Positions 23,063 through 31,482 of a DNA stretch of 50,093 nucleotides are shown here, piece after piece. The stretch is taken from positions 1 through 50,093 of the IMG/VR virus record IMGVR_UViG_3300020122_000466; one strand, written 5' to 3'. Origin of the DNA: a virus. The position numbers and the translations under genes were made by a program. The notes under the pieces were generated by a model that saw nothing but the letters and a program-made list of their open reading frames with translations, was not told the origin of the DNA and did not search any database. Position 1 is the stretch's first letter, and every line of letters begins with the position of its first letter.

Positions 23063-26000
23063 TGGCTGGCGTTGGCATCTTTGATGATCTCTCTGAAGGG
23101 ATTGGTGCCGCAGGGCGGTATCTCGATCCCACCGCTGCCCAAGGCCGCGACCCTGACGCGGAAGGGGAGAATGAGCGCGGCACTTATAGTGAGGACCCTG
23201 AGGTGGGGGCGCGCGCCATCCAGCTCGCCCAGCCTGATCTTGAAGGGCACTCTATTGGGGGGTTCTTCAGCAATCTCCTCGACAATGTAAAGGAGTTTGC
23301 GCAAGGGAGCGCGCACCTCATTACCTATCCCATCGCGCACCCCGTTAACACTGCTGAGGCGCTGATCCATCCCATCGATACCGCTGAGACCATTGGTGGG
23401 GCACTCGTCCAGAACTACAAGCAGGCGTATACCCCGCAACCCAACGAGTCCATTCCTGGGATGATCCTCCGCAGGCTTTACGAGAAGCCGGTGGATACTC
23501 TCATGGATGCCAGTCTCCTTGGACAAGCGGCATTTGGGGGCGCTGGCCTTGCCACCCGTATCGCCACTGCTGGCACCCGTGGCTTAGCAGAGGGGGCTGA
23601 GGCGGCTGGGCGCATTGGGGATGCGCTCAAGCTGGGCTCAGGGGTGGTGGGCCCTGACCTCGCTGCCGCTGGTGAGATAGGGGCGGATGCTGAGTCTGTC
23701 GCTAGGCGGGCTGCCACCGCCAATAAGTATATTGATCTCTTTGATAGTTTAAGTGAGCGTGCGAAGCGCTTAGACCCCCTCAGTATTGCGCAAGATATTG
23801 GTGGGGTCGCTCTCAAAACCACTGCTCCTGACCTGTATGCGGCATGGCAATCCACTAAGCAGATGACGGATGCCACCGCTGCCCGCAACGCCCAGTTACT
23901 GGCAGTGGATGCTCAGCAGAAGCGGATGACCACCCAAGCCTTCGCGCACCTCAACGATGCGGAGAAGCTGGTGGTACAGCCCTACATTGAGGGGCGGGTG
24001 AACTTTGATCGCCCTGTGGGTGAGCAGCTCATCAACTCCACTGGGCAATGGGTGCCTATTAAGGGGGATGTCATTAGGCCGGATGCGCTTGAACAGGCTC
24101 GCCAGAACTATATCCCTATTCAACAATGGATGCTCCAACAACAAGGTCGCACCACTGCCCAAGTCGCCGAGACCGCTGGTATCAAAGCCGCGAACTTTGC
24201 CCGAGAACAACTCGGAGACAAGTTTGATCCCCTTGACCCCGTGACCAGTGACTTTGTGCAGAAGTTTGCTCAGAGCGCGGTGCAACAGAACAATGAATAT
24301 CTCAAGTCTCGGGCTCTTGGGACGATGAGGACCGCCCTGGATATTGGGAAGGAGAAGGAGTGGGAGCGCCAGATTGAGTCCATGGTCGCGGACAACACTT
24401 ATGCGACCGCAAAGGATGCCGCTGCCAACTTCCCTCGACCACAGCAAACCACGCCTGAGGAGGCGCTCGCCCTCATGGGCCCGCAAGGGGGTATCTATTT
24501 CCCTCACTCCGCGGAGAGTGGCTCTGCTGCCCAATCCACCATTGCGCATCTGCTTACCAAGTTTGGGGAGGCGAGTACCTTTAAAGAGAACACCTATGCA
24601 CTCTTCCGCAGTGGGTTCATTGATAACAATGACCCCATTAAAGCGGTGCAGCGTGCACTCTCCACCTACAATAAGGGGCAGAGCTGGCAATCCATCGCGC
24701 AAGATGCGGTGGAGAAAAGTGTGGCGATGGGCACTGGTGCTCAAGTGATGGAGAAGGGGTGGAACCCCAACCTCGATGCGGATGTGATTGCGCGCACCCA
24801 CCAACCCTGGAGTCCTGGGGATTTGATGACCGACAGTATGGTCACCGAGGATCTCCAGCATATGCTGACCCGTGGCTTGGAAACCAGCGCGGAGAGTGGG
24901 GACATGAACATGATGGAGATGGCCAAGCGGGCCCTCCAAGGGGCTGAGGATGGCCCCATGTACAAGCCCCGCGCGGATGCCAAGGTCTACAAGATTCCCA
25001 CCGCCATGGGCCACGCCATCGATGAGTTGAAGGATGCGCATGCGCCAGTCACCAACCCCCTCTTTCGCACCCTCGATAGCGCGATGGGGTATTGGAATTG
25101 GGGCACCCTCAATCTGCGTGCTACTCGGCTCATCAACCGGGTCACTGGGCATAGCTTGTTTGCGGCGATGCAGGGAGTGCACCCCTTCAGTGTGCAAGGG
25201 GCCAGCGCCCTCGTGGCCACTGGGCGCGCCCTCCTTGGTGCTGCTGGCTTGGGTGGGGAGCGTGAGGCCCAACTGGCTAAGGTGTTTGATCTCCCTGGTA
25301 TCCGCACGGGTGGCCTAGAGACCAGCCTCCTTGAAGCTTCAGGTGGTGTTGGAGGGCGCTTGGCAGCGAGTGATAACCCAGTCGCTCGCTTCTTTGGCAA
25401 GGGCTCCAATGTGATTGCCAACACCGCTACTAACATTGATGCGGCCTTCCGCGCGGCCAGCCTGTTCTATGAGCTGAGCCCCAACTCCATCGGCCGAGTG
25501 CAACGGATGATGGGGCATATGGCCGCAGCCCCTAGTCTAGGGGAGACCATCGAGCGCTTCAGTGAAGCGGGTGGGGATGTGATGAAGCTCCCCGAGTTCA
25601 CCCAAGCCCTCAAGGGAGTCAACCGGTATTTTGGTGATTATAACAGGCAAACTCCCTTGGAGCGTAAGTTGGTGCGCAGGATCACCCCCTATTACCAATT
25701 CATTAAACATTCTACTGAATTATTCACCCGTTATCCCTTTGAGCACCCCTTGATGGGTGCGGGTGCCCGTGCCTTAGGTCAGGCCGTCACCCAGGATCTC
25801 AAAGACCAAGTGGCCCACATGGGCTTCAATTGGGACACCGATGTGAAAGATTACCTGAAGGATGGGATCCCTATTCAGAGTGACATTGATGGGGAGACTG
25901 GGCAGAAACGCCTGCTGATCATGCCCACCAAGGTGTATTATCCCTTCAGCCATCTTACGGGGAATGCGAGTGAGGAGATGATCAACTCTATCGCGCCTTG

Positions 26001-26517
26001 GCTCCGCATCGCCATCGAACAAACTACTGGGGTCAACTTGTTTAAGAAGGAGAAGTATCGGGGCGCTATCTCCAGCTTCGATGGCCAAGAGGTGGATGAG
26101 CACACCGGGGAGATCAAGCAGACCTTCACCCATCCCTCAGTAGGAGAGGCAGTGCTGCGCCAATTCTGGCCTTACAACATGGTGAAGGATCTGGTGGCGA
26201 ATGGGCGCATCCCCACGGATACCGCTGACTTGATTGACATGGCCACGAATGCGCCAGGAGCCTGGCAGTATGACCAGCGAGGGCTCCCCTCTCGCAAGCC
26301 GCAGTATGGTGGGACTGCCAATCCCTTGCTCAAGCTGCTCGGGAGGGCGCCCACCTACGTGACCGAGCCCACTGACAAGCAGCTCCAAAAGCGCAAAGCC
26401 ACCACCAACAGCCAGCTCAACACCCTCTATCAGCGCTATAGCAGCCCCCAGCAGCGTGACCTTCTGCAAGCGAAGGTGGATCAGGCCAACGCGGAGGAGG
26501 ACGCCCGCCAGCCATGA
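23062..26517 (+). CDS. Large internal-virion/ejection-type protein, 1151 aa
   Basis: The largest protein of the window. Mostly helical; a Gly/Ala stretch (FGGAGLATRIATAGTRGLAE, residues 154-175) could insert in a membrane. Near residue 850-890 lies a patch with NRYFGDYNRQTPLERKLV and RRITPYYQFIKHSTELFTRY, a pattern I associate with large proteins ejected from phage heads. A C-terminal Lys/Gln-rich helix follows. There is no peptidase or muramidase motif I can identify. Likely job: enters the cell with the DNA or forms a channel. It overlaps the next gene by 4 bases. Confidence 0.6.
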   Translation: MAGVGIFDDLSEGIGAAGRYLDPTAAQGRDPDAEGENERGTYSEDPEVGARAIQLAQPDLEGHSIGGFFSNLLDNVKEFAQGSAHLITYPIAHPVNTAEALIHPIDTAETIGGALVQNYKQAYTPQPNESIPGMILRRLYEKPVDTLMDASLLGQAAFGGAGLATRIATAGTRGLAEGAEAAGRIGDALKLGSGVVGPDLAAAGEIGADAESVARRAATANKYIDLFDSLSERAKRLDPLSIAQDIGGVALKTTAPDLYAAWQSTKQMTDATAARNAQLLAVDAQQKRMTTQAFAHLNDAEKLVVQPYIEGRVNFDRPVGEQLINSTGQWVPIKGDVIRPDALEQARQNYIPIQQWMLQQQGRTTAQVAETAGIKAANFAREQLGDKFDPLDPVTSDFVQKFAQSAVQQNNEYLKSRALGTMRTALDIGKEKEWERQIESMVADNTYATAKDAAANFPRPQQTTPEEALALMGPQGGIYFPHSAESGSAAQSTIAHLLTKFGEASTFKENTYALFRSGFIDNNDPIKAVQRALSTYNKGQSWQSIAQDAVEKSVAMGTGAQVMEKGWNPNLDADVIARTHQPWSPGDLMTDSMVTEDLQHMLTRGLETSAESGDMNMMEMAKRALQGAEDGPMYKPRADAKVYKIPTAMGHAIDELKDAHAPVTNPLFRTLDSAMGYWNWGTLNLRATRLINRVTGHSLFAAMQGVHPFSVQGASALVATGRALLGAAGLGGEREAQLAKVFDLPGIRTGGLETSLLEASGGVGGRLAASDNPVARFFGKGSNVIANTATNIDAAFRAASLFYELSPNSIGRVQRMMGHMAAAPSLGETIERFSEAGGDVMKLPEFTQALKGVNRYFGDYNRQTPLERKLVRRITPYYQFIKHSTELFTRYPFEHPLMGAGARALGQAVTQDLKDQVAHMGFNWDTDVKDYLKDGIPIQSDIDGETGQKRLLIMPTKVYYPFSHLTGNASEEMINSIAPWLRIAIEQTTGVNLFKKEKYRGAISSFDGQEVDEHTGEIKQTFTHPSVGEAVLRQFWPYNMVKDLVANGRIPTDTADLIDMATNAPGAWQYDQRGLPSRKPQYGGTANPLLKLLGRAPTYVTEPTDKQLQKRKATTNSQLNTLYQRYSSPQQRDLLQAKVDQANAEEDARQP

Positions 26518-26747
26518 CGCACTGTGAGATTCACCACCTCCCCCTCGCGCATCACACGGTGTTGGGGCAGGACTTGTGCCCAGTCAGGGGGTGCTTCCGG
26601 GGGACGCTAGAGAGCAGGGTGCTCACCCCTACGGGCATGATGGTCAGGACGATGAGTCGGGAGGGCAAATACGCTTGGAAGCCCCTGCGCGAGAGCAAGG
26701 GGAGGTGCCGACCTTGTGAGGAACGCAAGCGCCTATACAGCGTCTAA
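26514..26747 (+). CDS. Zinc-ribbon-like small protein, 77 aa
   Basis: ATGA overlap with the large ejection-type gene. Cys/His pattern: C-E-I-H near residue 4, LCPVRGC near 22-27, and CRPC near 66-69, spaced like a two-knuckle zinc ribbon. Basic C-terminus (CEERKRLYSV). Could bind nucleic acid; no family assigned. Confidence 0.5.
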   Translation: MTHCEIHHLPLAHHTVLGQDLCPVRGCFRGTLESRVLTPTGMMVRTMSREGKYAWKPLRESKGRCRPCEERKRLYSV

Positions 26748-26771
26748 CCACTCTGCTATGCTGAGATCCAC

Positions 26772-27128
26772 ATGAAGATTGAGGTGACTGTGCACCATCA
26801 CAACGAGGAGTGCTGCGCCCGCATCGAGTGCAAGGTGGATCAAGCCCTTGTGCAACTCGATCGAGTGCTCGCTCAACAGGAACGCATCCTTGAAAGGGAG
26901 GCTCAGATGGCCGCAACAATTGATGATATCCTTGCTGGTGTGCAGCAAGAGAGCACGGTGGATGACTCCATTATCACCCTGCTGAATAACATTGCCGCGC
27001 AGCTCGCCAATGCAGGCGTACCACAGGACAAGATCGATGCGATTATGGCGGTGATCACCGCGAATCAGGCGAAGGTGACCGCTGCGGTGACCGCGAATAC
27101 CCCGGCAGCGCCTCCGCCCACTCCGTAA
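26772..27128 (+). CDS. Coiled-coil small protein, 118 aa (last rightward gene)
   Basis: N-terminal part with KIEVTVHHHNEE and a coiled coil (VDQALVQLDRVLAQQERILE), then a helical C-terminal half (DDILAGVQQESTVDDSIITL) and a Pro tail (TPAAPPPTP). A strong internal ribosome-binding site (AAGGGAGGCTCAG) precedes Met46, so a 73-residue form may also be made. The pattern, two helices then the NTPAA-type end, is common in small phage proteins of unknown role. It closes the rightward arm. Confidence 0.6.
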   Translation: MKIEVTVHHHNEECCARIECKVDQALVQLDRVLAQQERILEREAQMAATIDDILAGVQQESTVDDSIITLLNNIAAQLANAGVPQDKIDAIMAVITANQAKVTAAVTANTPAAPPPTP

Positions 27129-27221
27129 TCAGGCGAACCCCCCGAGGGCTCCTTCCGCGCCCCTCATCTCAGCAATGTGGTTTGGTGCGGGGAGCCCTCC
27201 CCACCTCGCTGCGCGAGGTGC
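27129..27221. terminator. Convergent junction with two stem-loops
   Basis: Between the last rightward stop and the last leftward stop. GAGGGCTCC (27144-27152) pairs with GGAGCCCTC (27191-27199). A tight hairpin, CACCTCGC with GCGAGGTG around TGC, lies at 27202-27220, adjacent to the leftward stop at 27222. No T-run is seen on either strand, so a bidirectional terminator is inferred from position and stems only. Confidence 0.5.
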
Positions 27222-27485
27222 TCACACCAGCGCCAACGCCATCAGCGCCCGTGTCGCACAGTGGGCAAGTTCACGGCGCATCGCCACCCGATGGTCCTCA
27301 TCATAGTCGTCAAGGGCCTTACTGGCGTGATCAAACAAGTGCTCCACATGTTCCTTCACGGACTGGGTGAGCCACTTGGAGCCCTTGGCAGCATCATAGC
27401 GTTCCAGCACCATCTCCACTTCACGGAGGGCGACCGCTAAGTCTGAGAGATACGAACGGGTGGGGTGCATAGGATCAATGACCAC
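27222..27485 (-). CDS. Hypothetical helical protein, 87 aa
   Basis: Last gene of the leftward arm; GTG start at 27485 with CAGGAG upstream and an 11-base overlap with the gene before it (an ATG at 27470 is the alternative). Helical throughout (LAVALREVEMVLERYDAAKG, then ASKALDDYDEDHRVAMRR). Function unknown; no metal motif or membrane segment. Confidence 0.55.
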   Translation of the reverse strand: MVIDPMHPTRSYLSDLAVALREVEMVLERYDAAKGSKWLTQSVKEHVEHLFDHASKALDDYDEDHRVAMRRELAHCATRALMALALV

Positions 27486-27627
27486 GACGCCACTCCTGTT
27501 GTTTCAATGATTGATAGAGCCGGTGCTGGGCACAGGTCACATACCCTCGCGAGGCGGGCTGCCGACAATCACGACACTTCCCCTCCCTCCACTGTCTCCT
27601 GCGCCACTGCTGCATGTATGGTCCCAT
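27475..27627 (-). CDS. Small zinc-knuckle protein, 50 aa
   Basis: ATG at 27627 with AGAAGGGGAAC upstream. Basic and Trp/Arg-rich with GKCRDCRQPASRGYVTCAQH, i.e. C-x2-C then C-x2-H, a one-knuckle zinc motif of a kind common in small phage proteins. It overlaps the end of the helicase-like gene by 59 bases in another frame. Likely nucleic-acid binding. Confidence 0.5.
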   Translation of the reverse strand: MGPYMQQWRRRQWREGKCRDCRQPASRGYVTCAQHRLYQSLKQQEWRRGH

Positions 27628-28630
27628 GTTCCCCTTCTGGGTTGAGGGTAAGGGTGCGCGCATCGCCATCGCCTCCATTTGCCACAAGTAATTTGAGTTC
27701 TAGACACTTAGTGATGAGGAGGCGCGCCACGCGCATCCGCTTGGTTTCATACCCCCACTTCTCACAGATCACCTGGGCGAGGTTGAGGACAGTGGAGGAA
27801 CTACCCATCCCTTGCAGAATCTGCACCACACCTTGCGGTTCCCCGCGCCCGGGGGCGCAGCGCTCAAACCAGAGGGTGCGCTCGTTGAGGATGATGGTGG
27901 TGGGCTCAATGCTGGGGCCGTAGCGTCCATCAAATTCGAGTCTTGATTTGGGGCCGCCTCCGCTGTCTTTGCCCAAAGGTACAAGAGAAAGTACGCTATC
28001 GGGGGCAGCAGAAAGAACATCAGCTCCTCTCGTACGCTGGAGAGCGCGACGATGGATAGATGCTTCAGAAGGCTTGCTATCATGATGTACAAGCACGATT
28101 GCACAACCGGGGTCATCCACCATCGTTGAGAGTCTCTTAAACATCCTGCCAACGATCGCGTTATCATTCTCATTCTCCGTCAGGACATGGGAGACCGGGT
28201 CAAGTATGACAAGGGTTGGCCGCATCCATCGCACAAACTTGACGAACTCGTTGAAGGCCGTAAGGTCATCAAGTCGAACGTCTCGGGTTTCGTTAACCAG
28301 GATGCGACTGAGCTGGGTGTCAGTGAAATCTCCACTCGCCCGCATGTGCGACACCATCGCACTCGCTCGGTCGAACACGCCCCGTTCATGAATCTCCCCT
28401 TGATAAATCAGCACACTGTGCTCCCCACGATGGAGGGGTATGCCCAAGAACTCGGGCTTGTCGGCCGCTAGTGCCAGCGCAAGGTTGAGGGTGAGCATGG
28501 ACTTCCCTTGTTTGGCAGCGCTGTGCAGCATGGTAATGCCTCTCATAGGGACAAGCGCATCCCCCCAGAGGGAGGGGACCGTTGGCACCTCGCGATTGAG
28601 GAGCAGGGAGAGGGTCTCGACCTTGATCAT
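27569..28630 (-). CDS. RepA/AAA_25-like replicative ATPase (helicase candidate)
   Basis: 353 residues with a RecA-like core: Walker A SAAKQGKS (37-44), catalytic-type Glu in IYQGE (Glu79), Walker B LVILDP (Asp144) and a VHHDSK sensor-like stretch (181-186). This set is that of the AAA_25/RepA hexameric helicase group, which unwinds DNA for replication. The C-terminal ~90 residues look like a winged-helix region (LAQVICEKWGYETKRMRVAR). It is the only helicase-type gene I see, next to the polymerase. No primase was found, so initiation needs another source. ATGA overlap with the 75-residue gene upstream. Confidence 0.75.
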   Translation of the reverse strand: MIKVETLSLLLNREVPTVPSLWGDALVPMRGITMLHSAAKQGKSMLTLNLALALAADKPEFLGIPLHRGEHSVLIYQGEIHERGVFDRASAMVSHMRASGDFTDTQLSRILVNETRDVRLDDLTAFNEFVKFVRWMRPTLVILDPVSHVLTENENDNAIVGRMFKRLSTMVDDPGCAIVLVHHDSKPSEASIHRRALQRTRGADVLSAAPDSVLSLVPLGKDSGGGPKSRLEFDGRYGPSIEPTTIILNERTLWFERCAPGRGEPQGVVQILQGMGSSSTVLNLAQVICEKWGYETKRMRVARLLITKCLELKLLVANGGDGDARTLTLNPEGEHGTIHAAVAQETVEGGEVS

Positions 28631-28854
28631 TCATCGCTGGTGATAAGTTGGTGTAACACATCTTCAAGGGAGGGCTCGGCGAGTTTAGCTCGGATCGCGT
28701 TGATCACCGCATCATGCACCATCATGTGAGGGAAATTGATATAGTAGACTGCATCGCGCAGGATGCTCCCAAGTGGCTCCTGTGGGATGAGTATCCCACC
28801 TTCTGGATGATAGATCACTCCCCACTTACTCACGTGCCAGATATCAAGCGGCAT
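28627..28854 (-). CDS. Hypothetical protein between polymerase and helicase, 75 aa
   Basis: Starts 11 bases inside the polymerase end and overlaps the helicase-like start by 4 (ATGA). Contains aromatic-rich N-terminus (LDIWHVSKWGVIYHP) and a helical second half (VHDAVINAIRAKLAE). No known motif. Its tight coupling between the polymerase and helicase makes a replication accessory role plausible. Confidence 0.55.
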   Translation of the reverse strand: MPLDIWHVSKWGVIYHPEGGILIPQEPLGSILRDAVYYINFPHMMVHDAVINAIRAKLAEPSLEDVLHQLITSDE

Positions 28855-30148
28855 AAGCCTTCATGTTATCCCAACTGGAGCCCACCTTAATCTCCACTGG
28901 GAACTTCACGAACCGCTGCCCTAGCCATACCGCGCGTTCCATGATCTCCTTCACCTCAGCAGCGAGCGCTGGTAAGCGCTCGGTGGGCGCATGCCCAAGA
29001 AACGCATCATGAATCTGAATGGAGAGGTGACGGAAGATGGACTCAGGGAAGCGGAGGAGGTTGAAACTCATGATGTCCGCTGCTGTACCTGAATTGATGG
29101 TGGCCAGACCCTCTTTATGTGGCTCACTTCCAAGAAGTACACGGACCCGTCCGAAAGCGTTACGTACAAACACTGGAACTCGTTGGGCACGGGCCTGATC
29201 CATGCTTGCCCCCACGCTAATTTGCCACGCCGCGATCTCTGGGTAGACTTGGAAGAGTTTACTTTGGAGTTCTTCGATGAGCGCTTGCTCAAGGTAGATC
29301 CCTTTGCGACTGAGCGCGATTTGGATGGCAACCTTTCCTCCCCCGTATAGAGATGCGAATACAAAGTTCTTAGCAAGGGTCCGGTTAACACCTTGGGTGT
29401 TGAAGAGGGCCTTCTCATTCTCCGCGTGGATATCCGCGCCTTCTTCTAAGCGCTCGATGAGCCTGCGCACATTCGCTAGGTAAGCTAGAGTACGTAACTC
29501 TAACATATGATAATCCCACTCGATTAACTGTTCACCTTCTGGAGCTACGAACACCTCCCGCAAGTGATGCTCCACACCAGTGTTATCCACAATAGGAAAG
29601 GTCTCATCCTTCTTCGCAATGTTCTGAAGGTTAGTGCCATGCCCCGCTTGATTACACACCTGGCACCAGCCTAGTTTGGCGCTGGAATACCGGCCAGTCT
29701 CTGTCCCAGTTGAACGGAGAGCAGTCCGCAGGCGCCCATCCTTGCAAGGGATCATACTCGTTAGGTTTGCGCGGGTCTTCTCCACCTTCTTCCGTTTGAT
29801 CAGCAGTGGCAGGAATGGGAACCGTGGATCACTGGGGCGCACCTCATTGAAGTGGTGGTGGATGCGCCTGAGCACATCGAGGTCAGTGACAAACTCCCCC
29901 CCTGGAGTTTTCTTCTCCAGAGGGACACCGAGCGCTCGTAGATCCCGGCTGAGCTGCTTACCACTGCCCGCGTCCATGATGCCCGCAGCGGTCAGCTCCA
30001 TGTCCAAGTCTGCGAGCATCTGGGCGCTCCACTGAATGAGCTGCAGCCTGCGCGCGTTATCCATGGGTAAGCCTTGGAGGCCCAAGCGCTGCACCCTTGG
30101 CAGCAGTGCTAGGCCCATGCGGTGGATGTAGGCGACTCCTAAGCTCAT
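28844..30148 (-). CDS. DNA polymerase, family A (polymerase domain only)
   Basis: 434 residues, palm-fingers-thumb but no exonuclease. The start at 30148 (TAATG overlap) is preferred to upstream in-frame codons. Seen: the TETGRYSS motif (149-156), a CQVC insert before the usual NLQNI (173-177), motif A DYHMLELR (Asp212), motif B R256-x3-K260-x3-F264-x3-Y268-G, and motif C IHDAF with Asp381. Motif C normally reads HDE; here the Glu is Ala382, while both metal-binding Asp residues are kept. Lys260 and Phe264 match the E. coli Pol I fingers positions. Its 3'-5' exonuclease is in the gene at 32303-33100, so the polymerase appears split. Confidence 0.85.
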   Translation of the reverse strand: MSLGVAYIHRMGLALLPRVQRLGLQGLPMDNARRLQLIQWSAQMLADLDMELTAAGIMDAGSGKQLSRDLRALGVPLEKKTPGGEFVTDLDVLRRIHHHFNEVRPSDPRFPFLPLLIKRKKVEKTRANLTSMIPCKDGRLRTALRSTGTETGRYSSAKLGWCQVCNQAGHGTNLQNIAKKDETFPIVDNTGVEHHLREVFVAPEGEQLIEWDYHMLELRTLAYLANVRRLIERLEEGADIHAENEKALFNTQGVNRTLAKNFVFASLYGGGKVAIQIALSRKGIYLEQALIEELQSKLFQVYPEIAAWQISVGASMDQARAQRVPVFVRNAFGRVRVLLGSEPHKEGLATINSGTAADIMSFNLLRFPESIFRHLSIQIHDAFLGHAPTERLPALAAEVKEIMERAVWLGQRFVKFPVEIKVGSSWDNMKAYAA

Positions 30149-30282
30149 TACCACACGAGATGCCAATGCCGTGGGCAATAAGCCCATCCCACTTGCGCAC
30201 ATTGACAAGGGGGATCAGGGGCGAACCAGAGCCAATAAATCCAGCGCCAGAGCGCGGCGGCGATGGTGGCGGGGGTGGTCAT
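30148..30282 (-). CDS. Trp/Cys-rich micro-protein, 44 aa
   Basis: ATGA overlap with the preceding gene and TAATG overlap with the polymerase start. The product has a hydrophobic, aromatic stretch ALWRWIYWLWFAP, then CQC and YCPRHWH, so a membrane-contacting N-terminal part and a possible metal site. Its size made it easy to miss; fit between neighbours supports it. Confidence 0.5.
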   Translation of the reverse strand: MTTPATIAAALWRWIYWLWFAPDPPCQCAQVGWAYCPRHWHLVW

Positions 30283-30491
30283 CGTGGCTTCCACTCAAAA
30301 TCGTGATGCGACGGGGAAGGGTCCACCTTCGCGCACTCCCCAATCGCCTTCGTGAACTTCGTCTCGCAGTCCGCAAAGTACTGCTGACCAAGCGCATAGT
30401 CGGGGATGCCCGGATGGAGGCAACCTTGATGGTCGTCGATGGCGCCTCGGAGACACACGAACAACATCACGGCGGCGAGATCGCTGCTCAT
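30279..30491 (-). CDS. Small Cys-containing protein, 70 aa
   Basis: Good ribosome-binding site (GGAGGAGACGAA) shared with the tail of the upstream micro-gene. A short hydrophobic start (AAVMLFVCLRGA) may be a weak signal or anchor; the rest (CLHPGIPDYALGQQYFADC and CAKVDPSPSHHDF) has four Cys in all. Function unknown. It overlaps other open frames on both strands, but this one reads most like a protein. Confidence 0.5.
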   Translation of the reverse strand: MSSDLAAVMLFVCLRGAIDDHQGCLHPGIPDYALGQQYFADCETKFTKAIGECAKVDPSPSHHDFEWKPR

Positions 30492-30571
30492 TTCGTCTCC
30501 TCCTGCGCGTCCGTCCGCCGCTTCTGCCCGGCTTCAATCAAGTTCGCGATCTTCCGCAGATTGGTGATCAT
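30488..30571 (-). CDS. Micro-gene, 27 aa, coupled at both ends
   Basis: ATG at 30571 overlaps the upstream stop and the TGA overlaps the next ATG. The product (MITNLRKIANLIEAGQKRR and a short acidic end) would be one amphipathic helix. Its 3' end carries the next gene's ribosome-binding site, so it may act as a coupling leader rather than as a protein. Confidence 0.35.
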   Translation of the reverse strand: MITNLRKIANLIEAGQKRRTDAQEETK

Positions 30572-30948
30572 CTCGTCGGTGGTCGTAGGGCGGCGTCGAG
30601 GGCGGTGGCGGCTCCTTTCGCGGCCCATCCCGGTTCACAAGGTGGGTCGTAATCACCACAGTGCTGATCATGCAGCTTCCGGGCCTGATCCCGCTCCCTT
30701 CGCAGCCGCGCCACCTCGGCCCGTACTTCTCGCAAGGTAGTGGCGTCGTTGGTCAGCGCTTCAATCAACCCTTGCGCACCCGCGACCATTTGTTCCGGTG
30801 TTGCGTGCGGCCCGAGGCTCAGCGCCTCACCAATCGCAATGAGCGCGTCCCGCAGGGCGGTGACGAGCCCCGCGCGACCGTCCGAACCATCTTCTAAGAG
30901 TTGCGTTATGAAGCGTGTGGCCTGCGCGATCAGGTCGTCAGGCGCCAT
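30568..30948 (-). CDS. Coiled-coil protein, 126 aa
   Basis: ATG at 30948 behind GAGGAGGCACCC. Helical (LIAQATRFITQLLEDGSDG at first) with a coiled coil (LREVRAEVARLRRERDQARK) near residue 85, and a short Pro/Cys segment CGDYDPPCEPG near the end. Part of the cassette between exonuclease and polymerase. No family recognised. Confidence 0.55.
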   Translation of the reverse strand: MAPDDLIAQATRFITQLLEDGSDGRAGLVTALRDALIAIGEALSLGPHATPEQMVAGAQGLIEALTNDATTLREVRAEVARLRRERDQARKLHDQHCGDYDPPCEPGWAAKGAATALDAALRPPTR

Positions 30949-31180
30949 CGGGTGCCTCCTCCACTCTCCGTCGTGCAGCTTTCCGCCGCTGCTTGCGTGC
31001 GCTCGCCACATCCTGACACCGCCGCGTACAGTAAATGCGTAGACGATTCGTGGTCATAAACCACGCCTTGCAGACCGCGCAGGACTTCCGCCCCTCAACG
31101 GTGATACCGAGCGTCGCTTCAATGCGCTCGATGCGTGCCTCCAGCGTGGTGAGCGTGGTTGCCTTCGTTGCCCACGTCAT
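30938..31180 (-). CDS. Zinc-finger basic protein, 80 aa
   Basis: Helical N-terminus (LEARIERIEATLGI), then CAVCKAWF (C-x2-C) and YCTRRCQDVASARKQRRKA (C-x3-C), with a run of Arg and Lys. The spacing resembles CGNR/MYND-like zinc fingers that bind DNA. A candidate small DNA-binding regulator in the replication cassette. ATGA overlap with the upstream gene. Confidence 0.55.
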   Translation of the reverse strand: MTWATKATTLTTLEARIERIEATLGITVEGRKSCAVCKAWFMTTNRLRIYCTRRCQDVASARKQRRKAARRRVEEAPDGA

Positions 31181-31482
31181 TCCCGGTCCTCCGGCGACGG
31201 GGGGAAGGTCCGATCAAGCAAGCACGCGAGTCGTTCCTGTTCTTGTCGTGATAAGCCGTACCCACCCCTGACGCGCGTCTGCAAAATACGATCTTCAGCG
31301 GAGAGCTGTGGCGCCTGTGCGACCAGGGCGATTAGCTCGAAGATCGTGCGCGACGCCAAGTCCTCATTGTACGCCGCGAGCATTTCCGCCGTCGCCTTCG
31401 CCCGGCGCAGCACCGCCGCGTGCTCAGGGCTCACCCCACCACGCTTAGGTTGGAAACAATGCTCACAAAACTCCTTACTCAT
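31177..31482 (-). CDS. Small CxxC protein, 101 aa
   Basis: Starts MSKEFCEHCFQPKRGG (C-x2-C), followed by a helical body (AAVLRRAKATAEMLAAYNED) and an Arg/Glu-rich end. One CxxC only, so a full metal site would need a partner or a dimer. Overlaps both neighbours by 4 bases. Unknown role. Confidence 0.55.
   Translation of the reverse strand: MSKEFCEHCFQPKRGGVSPEHAAVLRRAKATAEMLAAYNEDLASRTIFELIALVAQAPQLSAEDRILQTRVRGGYGLSRQEQERLACLLDRTFPPSPEDRE

Noticed and set aside
23896-25272. Leftward open frame of 458 codons inside the 1151-residue gene
   Set aside because: Antisense shadow in a codon-biased gene; no ribosome-binding site and His/Leu/Gly-rich reading.
30171-30740. Rightward open frame of 189 codons opposite the small cassette genes
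   Set aside because: Arg/Gly-rich shadow; leftward genes in the interval are coupled by exact overlaps.
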